From contig CM035162.1 in NCBI GenBank assembly GCA_020205615.1, forward strand, positions 34,312,479 through 34,376,478: a stretch of 64,000 nt of DNA, read 5' to 3'. A program made the position numbers and the translations under genes. The notes under the pieces are model-generated. The model was not told the origin of the DNA, did not search any database, and saw only the letters and a program-made list of their open reading frames with translations. Of this stretch, positions 60,290-64,000 are shown one piece after another; position 1 is the stretch's first letter; each line of letters starts with the position of its first letter. This stretch comes from Panax quinquefolius (taxonomy: Eukaryota > Streptophyta > Magnoliopsida > Apiales > Araliaceae).

Positions 60290-60697
60290 GTATTCACCAT
60301 TAAGCACACCTTCTTTGAATCCTTCAAGAGCTCTGCTTGACTCTAATACTACTCCACTACGCCAGAGCCAAACGTGTCTTAGTAATTTCCTAGAGCCATC
60401 CTGAGCCCTGCTCCACCCGATTCAAATACTTCACATTTGAGTCCTTTAAGAGCTTTGCTTGACTCTAATATTACTTCACCACGCCCGGGGCAAACATGTC
60501 TCTGCAACTTCCCTAGAGCCATATTTATTCCACCCATAAGGCCTGCGAATTTACCATCGCACACCCCTCGCATCCTGAAGTTGATACTTGAACTTTATTT
60601 GCTCCACCCACGAGGCCTGCGAATTTACCCTCGCACTCCCCTCGCACCTTGGAGTTGTTCTTGGTCCCATCAAAACCATGAGCTCTGATACCATTTT
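60290..60697 (-). mobile_element. Possible non-autonomous LTR element interior with repeats
   Basis: Higher-GC sequence made of two direct repeats: ~115-bp units starting TTTGARTCCTT(C/T)AAGAGC (60312 and 60437) and ~70-bp units with AGGCCTGCGAATTTACC (60538 and 60608). It ends GAGCTCTGATACCA (60680-60693), on the minus strand TGGTATCAGAGCTC, an exact Met-tRNA primer site. A minus-strand LTR element whose LTR starts near 60694 would explain this, but the expected TG at the LTR edge is not seen. The opposing open frames of 64 and 83 codons have no recognisable family. Confidence 0.45.
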
Positions 60698-61264
60698 ATA
60701 GCAGAATTATACGATTCATCCCACATCAATTCATCACCATGCAGCGCGCACCTTGTGTAGACTGGCCCAATAAGTATGTCACCTTACCTAAAAGGTTAAC
60801 CTATTAGGTTGATCTATCATATTTATTAATCCATCTACACTCTTGAATTTATTCAATATAGGATTCATGTGAAATATCTCAACACAATCTGTAGCTCCTT
60901 ATGTAGTCATCTGTTTATGCTTTTTATTTTGTTTATTGTTGTCATTATAGGGTTTGTCCTATGATAGTCACTATATGAGGTATGCCCCATTTTCTTTTTA
61001 TCTTTCTTTTCTTTTATACAATTAAAAATTAGAGAAAAAAAATATGCTTTAATAAGAAAATTAAAATATTTTTTGGATACATAATTATAGAATTGTTTTT
61101 GATAGTATTAATGACAAATTTAAGGTATATTGTATGATTTTTTTTAACAATTTAAGAATAATTTTGTACTTTGTGTTTTTTTTTTCAAAAGTACCTACTT
61201 CGGTAAAAAGTGTTTTTATCCCAAATCTCTACTCCTTAAAAATACTTTTAAAAAATCATCAAGC
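60698..61264. other. Intergenic or LTR-like sequence, no gene seen
   Basis: The first ~200 bp may be an LTR belonging to the primer site on its left. The rest is AT-rich with T-rich runs. No open frame with a recognisable domain on either strand. Confidence 0.5.
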
Positions 61265-61490
61265 CTCAAAATCATTTTAGAGTAAATCTATGGATATGTC
61301 ATATTTACTCCCTAACTTACTCCCTAACTCTTTTTCGAATGCACTATGAAAAGGAAAGAAAAAAATTGGATTGAGGTAATTCATAGGTGGATCTCCATTT
61401 TACTTGTTTTTTTTTCTTTTCTTTTATAGATTCATAAAGGAGTGAGTAAATTTGATATATTCAAAGATTTACTCGTAATTTTATATTTAA
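61265..61490. mobile_element. MITE-like inverted repeat
   Basis: GAGTAAATCT (61280-61289) and AGATTTACTC (61465-61474) are perfect inverses. The similarity extends inward as an imperfect inverted repeat of ~40 bp (ATGGATATGTCATATTTACTCC against GGAGTGAGTAAATTTGATATATTC). Size ~200-230 bp, AT-rich and non-coding, as in miniature inverted-repeat transposons. The target duplication is not clear. Confidence 0.5.
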
Positions 61491-62930
61491 TTTAAAATAT
61501 TTTTAGTCCATTAAGAAGCTCTCCAAACTGGCTCTATAAATTTAAGGGAGTTTTTATAAAGTTATGTATTTTTGATATTTTCACATGATTATTTCTCATA
61601 TTTTCTTGTATACTCATGTGAGAGAAGATAATATAAAAATATCAAAAATTCATACAAAAATATCATTTTCCTAAAAAAAAATGTCATTTCACGGTTACTA
61701 CAAATATTAATTCATTCTTTTCATCCTCCAGCCACTTTTTTTACAATACATTAATGTGAATGGTTAAATTCACAATAATTTTTGTTATTTTCATAACAAA
61801 AATATCGTTATAGTCACCGTCGCTATACATCTATAACGATATTTTTAGAAAATCGAATCGTCGCTATAAGTTCTATAGCGATACTTTTATTTTAGAAATA
61901 AGATATTAAGTTGTGAATTTAACAATTTCCTATATTAAATCACCAACTAATTAATTTTATCTCATCTTGGCTTTGTTATATTCCTTTGTTAAATAATAAG
62001 ACCCCTTTTTTTTGAATGTATAAAAAGATCCATTAGTTATGTTTTTTTTCTCTGTATTTGTATTCAACTGCTTGTGCATAAATAAATTCAGCACATAGAA
62101 CAATTATTTAATTATTATGTTATCACTATCTAGCTAATAACATGCTCTTTTTCTAAATTATAAATTATTATATAACTTCTAAAAAATACATTTACTTAAA
62201 ATTGAGATAATTAATTAATAAAATCATAAAATAATATTTTTTATATCATAAGTAGCATTTTTTATGAAATTTATCGTAATACTAATTAAAATTAAAAGAA
62301 TTTACGTCAATTTTGAGTTTGAAAATAATTTAAGTTGACTTCAAAAATTAATAATAATCTTTTATTTTAAAATAAATAGAATATTATTTTAAAATAAAAA
62401 TATATTCTTAATATTTAAAAAAATATAAAAGGATCTATAGGTGTATAATTTTTTAGAGTTAAACTAGATATAAACCTCGCGTTATGGCATGGATTATTCA
62501 AATTTTTATAAATAAATATGCGTGCATAATTAATAAATTAAAATATAATAAAAAAATAGTATATTATTGTGCGATGATCAAATAGTATAATCGGATTAGA
62601 GATAAGTCAAAAAAAAAACCATAACACATTTAAAACGAATAAGTCTAAAAGAGTAAATTTGTACTAAATAAAGGCAACAATTAAAAAGTAAATTTGTACA
62701 CGAGACTCGGGAGTGTGGATTAGAACCAAAACTCTACAGGCCATACCAATAAAATAGGATCAATTACATATTCTATTATATTTTTAAAAATAATTACAAC
62801 AATAGTGCACTCATAAAATTTTTACACAACTAATATACTTCCATATTTATTTAAAATAGTAGTGCAATTAGGATTCCTTAATTTAGGGAATTAGTATTCA
62901 ATTAGAATTCCTTAATTTAGAGATTAGTTA
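61491..62930. other. AT-rich intergenic DNA
   Basis: No coding region recognised. Contains the hairpin listed separately (61798-61881), many A/T runs, and short direct repeats of GAATTCCTTAATTTAG (about 62870-62925). A block near 62455-62545 with ATATAAACCTCGCGTTATGG could be the end of an unidentified repeat. Confidence 0.5.
61798..61881. repeat. Two adjoining perfect inverted repeats
   Basis: AAAAATATCGTTATAG (61798-61813) and CTATAACGATATTTTT (61831-61846) form a 16-bp perfect stem with a 17-bp loop. TCGCTATA (61861-61868) and TATAGCGA (61874-61881) form an 8-bp stem. The loop of the first also contains CGTCGCTATA, so the pieces may be an eroded larger foldback or MITE end. Confidence 0.6.
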
Positions 62931-63040
62931 TACCCATTACTTCTTCTCTCTCTCCTCATCTATAACAACTGCAGTTAGTCATCACCCTTCTTCTTCATTC
63001 AATATTCTTTCTATACTCTCCAAACCTTCCACCACTACTG

Positions 63041-63373
63041 TCACATCACCATCGCCACCACACCGCCACCAGACACCACCCCACCGCCACCGCCATCACC
63101 ATTGGCCATCACCGCATTTTTTTGCTTCAACAACGTTTGCACCAAAACATGCCTCGTCACTTTACCCACCAATTCCTTCCTCCACACTTTCACCGTCCCA
63201 TCCGCCGACCCCACAAAAACCAACCCACCATAGCTTGCTACTACAGAATTCACCGCATCATCATGAGCATTAACAGACTCCATGCTACTATAAAATGAAG
63301 GTATATATATATATATATATTTATGAGTCAACCAACTGTATATCTTCAGTAGCTTCTCAAAATGAAGGGTCAA
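63041..63373 (-). pseudogene. JINGUBANG-like WD40 protein fragment
   Basis: A minus-strand frame of 110 codons. Residues 31-88 (63283 down to 63110) match one WD40 blade of the plant JINGUBANG family: [12 protein letters not shown], then [17 protein letters not shown] and [21 protein letters not shown] proteins are seven-bladed WD40 scaffolds of ~400 residues, studied in pollen germination. Here only one blade is present. The sequence before residue 31 is unrelated ([11 protein letters not shown], from a TA run). After residue 88 it turns into Gly/Val repeats encoded by a CCACCGCCACC-rich tract instead of the next blade. It is probably a captured or decayed gene fragment. A short exon of a poorly assembled gene is less likely because these genes usually have no introns. 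Confidence 0.7.
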
Positions 63374-63427
63374 AATGGAGGTGGGTATGAAGATTCAGGT
63401 GGTGGCGGCGGTGGATATGAATACTAG
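63362..63427 (+). other. Short glycine-rich open frame, 21 codons
   Basis: ATG 63362 to TAG 63427, with a GGGYED and a six-Gly run ending GYEY. It overlaps the upstream end of the WD40 fragment on the other strand by a few bases. No family recognised. Its Gly run may derive from the same GGT/GGC-rich tract type found at 63055-63100, so a real peptide is unlikely. Confidence 0.2.
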
Positions 63428-63429
63428 AT

Positions 63430-63890
63430 GATGGTAACCAAACCTTCATACCAAGGTAACCAATTCAGTGTTATTAAGTTTATAATTTATTTTTAATAAA
63501 TCTATTATAGATTTTTTTATTTAATAGTGCAGTTGGTAGCTAACACTTTATACAAATGTTATCAATTCAGTTTTATTGGGTTACCAATTAATTAAAAAAA
63601 AATTATTGTAGATTTTTTTTATAATGCAGTTGGTAGACAAACCTTAATACAAAGGTAACCAATTCAGTTTTATTGGGTTACCAATTAATTATAAAAAATC
63701 TATTATAGATTATTTTTTTTCATAGTGCAGTTGGTAGCCAAGCCTTAATACAAATGTAACCAACAAAAACTAAAATTGTTACCTTTAAAAGTTTTGGTTA
63801 CCAACTGCACTGAAATTTCTATTGGTTACCCACAAAAACTAAAATGGTTACCTTTGTATAAATATTTGGATATCAACTGCACTAAAATTT
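63430..63890. repeat. ~100-bp tandem repeats followed by inverted units
   Basis: Three direct units with AGTGCAGTTGGTAGMYAA (63530, 63627, 63728; spacing 97 and 101 bp) and GGTAACCAATTCAG (63454, 63558 as GTTATC, 63655). After ~63770 the motif appears in reverse as GGTTACCAACTGCACT (63796-63811) and GATATCAACTGCACT (~63868-63883). The block can therefore fold back on itself. AT-rich and non-coding. Confidence 0.7.
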
Positions 63891-64000
63891 ATCTTTTTCT
63901 CATTTTAATTTTTGGACTAAATCAACCTTCGTCATAATGATAATGTTGTGGTCAAGGCCCATGGTGAAGCGGAGGAAGATGCTTGCCGTCCGTGGTGTTG
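63891..64000. other. Window edge; possible start of an open frame
   Basis: CCCATGGTGAAGCGGAGG (from 63958) has a good plant start context and stays open to the window edge for ~14 codons (MVKRRKMLAVRG). The GC rises here. Too short to call a gene. Confidence 0.2.

Noticed and set aside
60437..60688. 83-codon frame with Pro/Arg-rich C-terminus
   Set aside because: It crosses two direct repeats and is matched by an open frame on the opposite strand; no domain seen.

Overview
This window looks like AT-rich heterochromatin from a flowering plant, probably a eudicot. Nearly all of positions 1-60290 is a nest of Ty3/gypsy-type LTR retrotransposons. The gag-pol pieces look like chromoviruses of the Tekay/Del kind: gag with CCHC knuckles, protease, RT, RNase H, integrase and a C-terminal chromodomain, with an initiator-Met-tRNA primer site (TGGTATCAGAGC). 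Only the last ~3.7 kb looks like ordinary intergenic DNA. It carries a MITE-like hairpin, a foldback repeat and a fragment of a JINGUBANG-like WD40 gene. I see no intact protein-coding gene, rRNA, tRNA or CRISPR array. All gag/pol pieces carry stops, frameshifts or deletions.

Working names used below. F1: LTR ~2.6 kb, TGTAAGACCCC...CTTCACA or GCGCCACA. F2: LTR ~2.3-2.8 kb, TGTGAGACCCC...CGTCACA. F3: a related subfamily, LTR ~2.7-3.7 kb, ending GTTGTCACA. LARD: a non-coding element with 3.8 kb LTRs (TGTAGCGCCCC...TTATTACA on the + strand) and a 1.8 kb interior, always in minus orientation. E5: an unclassified LTR-like piece.

Layout. 1-6790: LARD-a (minus). 6791-18752: an F1 chain (LTR fragment, RNase H-integrase-chromodomain, LTR, gag start, LTR with a nested F2 solo LTR, pol tail, LTR). 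18753-19031: F2 LTR piece. 19032-40311: LARD-b, flanked by CTTAC duplications and holding a second copy of the F1 chain (26442-37637) plus E5 (37638-39515) inside its 5' LTR. 40317-51606: the rest of the F2 element whose LTR LARD-b entered; its gag and RT are broken by a minus F2 solo LTR (41121-43393), a minus F2-like LTR (43485-49941) that is itself split by an F3 LTR (~44000-47679), and a minus F3 element (51607-59825). 59826-60289: F2-like LTR remnant. 60290-64000: distal intergenic DNA.

Main conclusions. (1) 1-~15900 and ~19600-33090 are two copies of one ~19.65 kb unit with the same scars. (2) One F2 element can be followed across ~33 kb through successive insertions, two of them with perfect 5-bp target duplications. 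(3) Two LTRs of opposite orientation entered the same gag codon region in two different elements. (4) E5 carries an array of short hairpins whose stems differ in sequence while the fold and a GATAACC-like loop persist. (5) Differences between repeat copies cluster at CAG/CTG/CCG sites, which looks more like a methylation-linked base-calling signature than ordinary mutation, so indels in pol should be treated with care.
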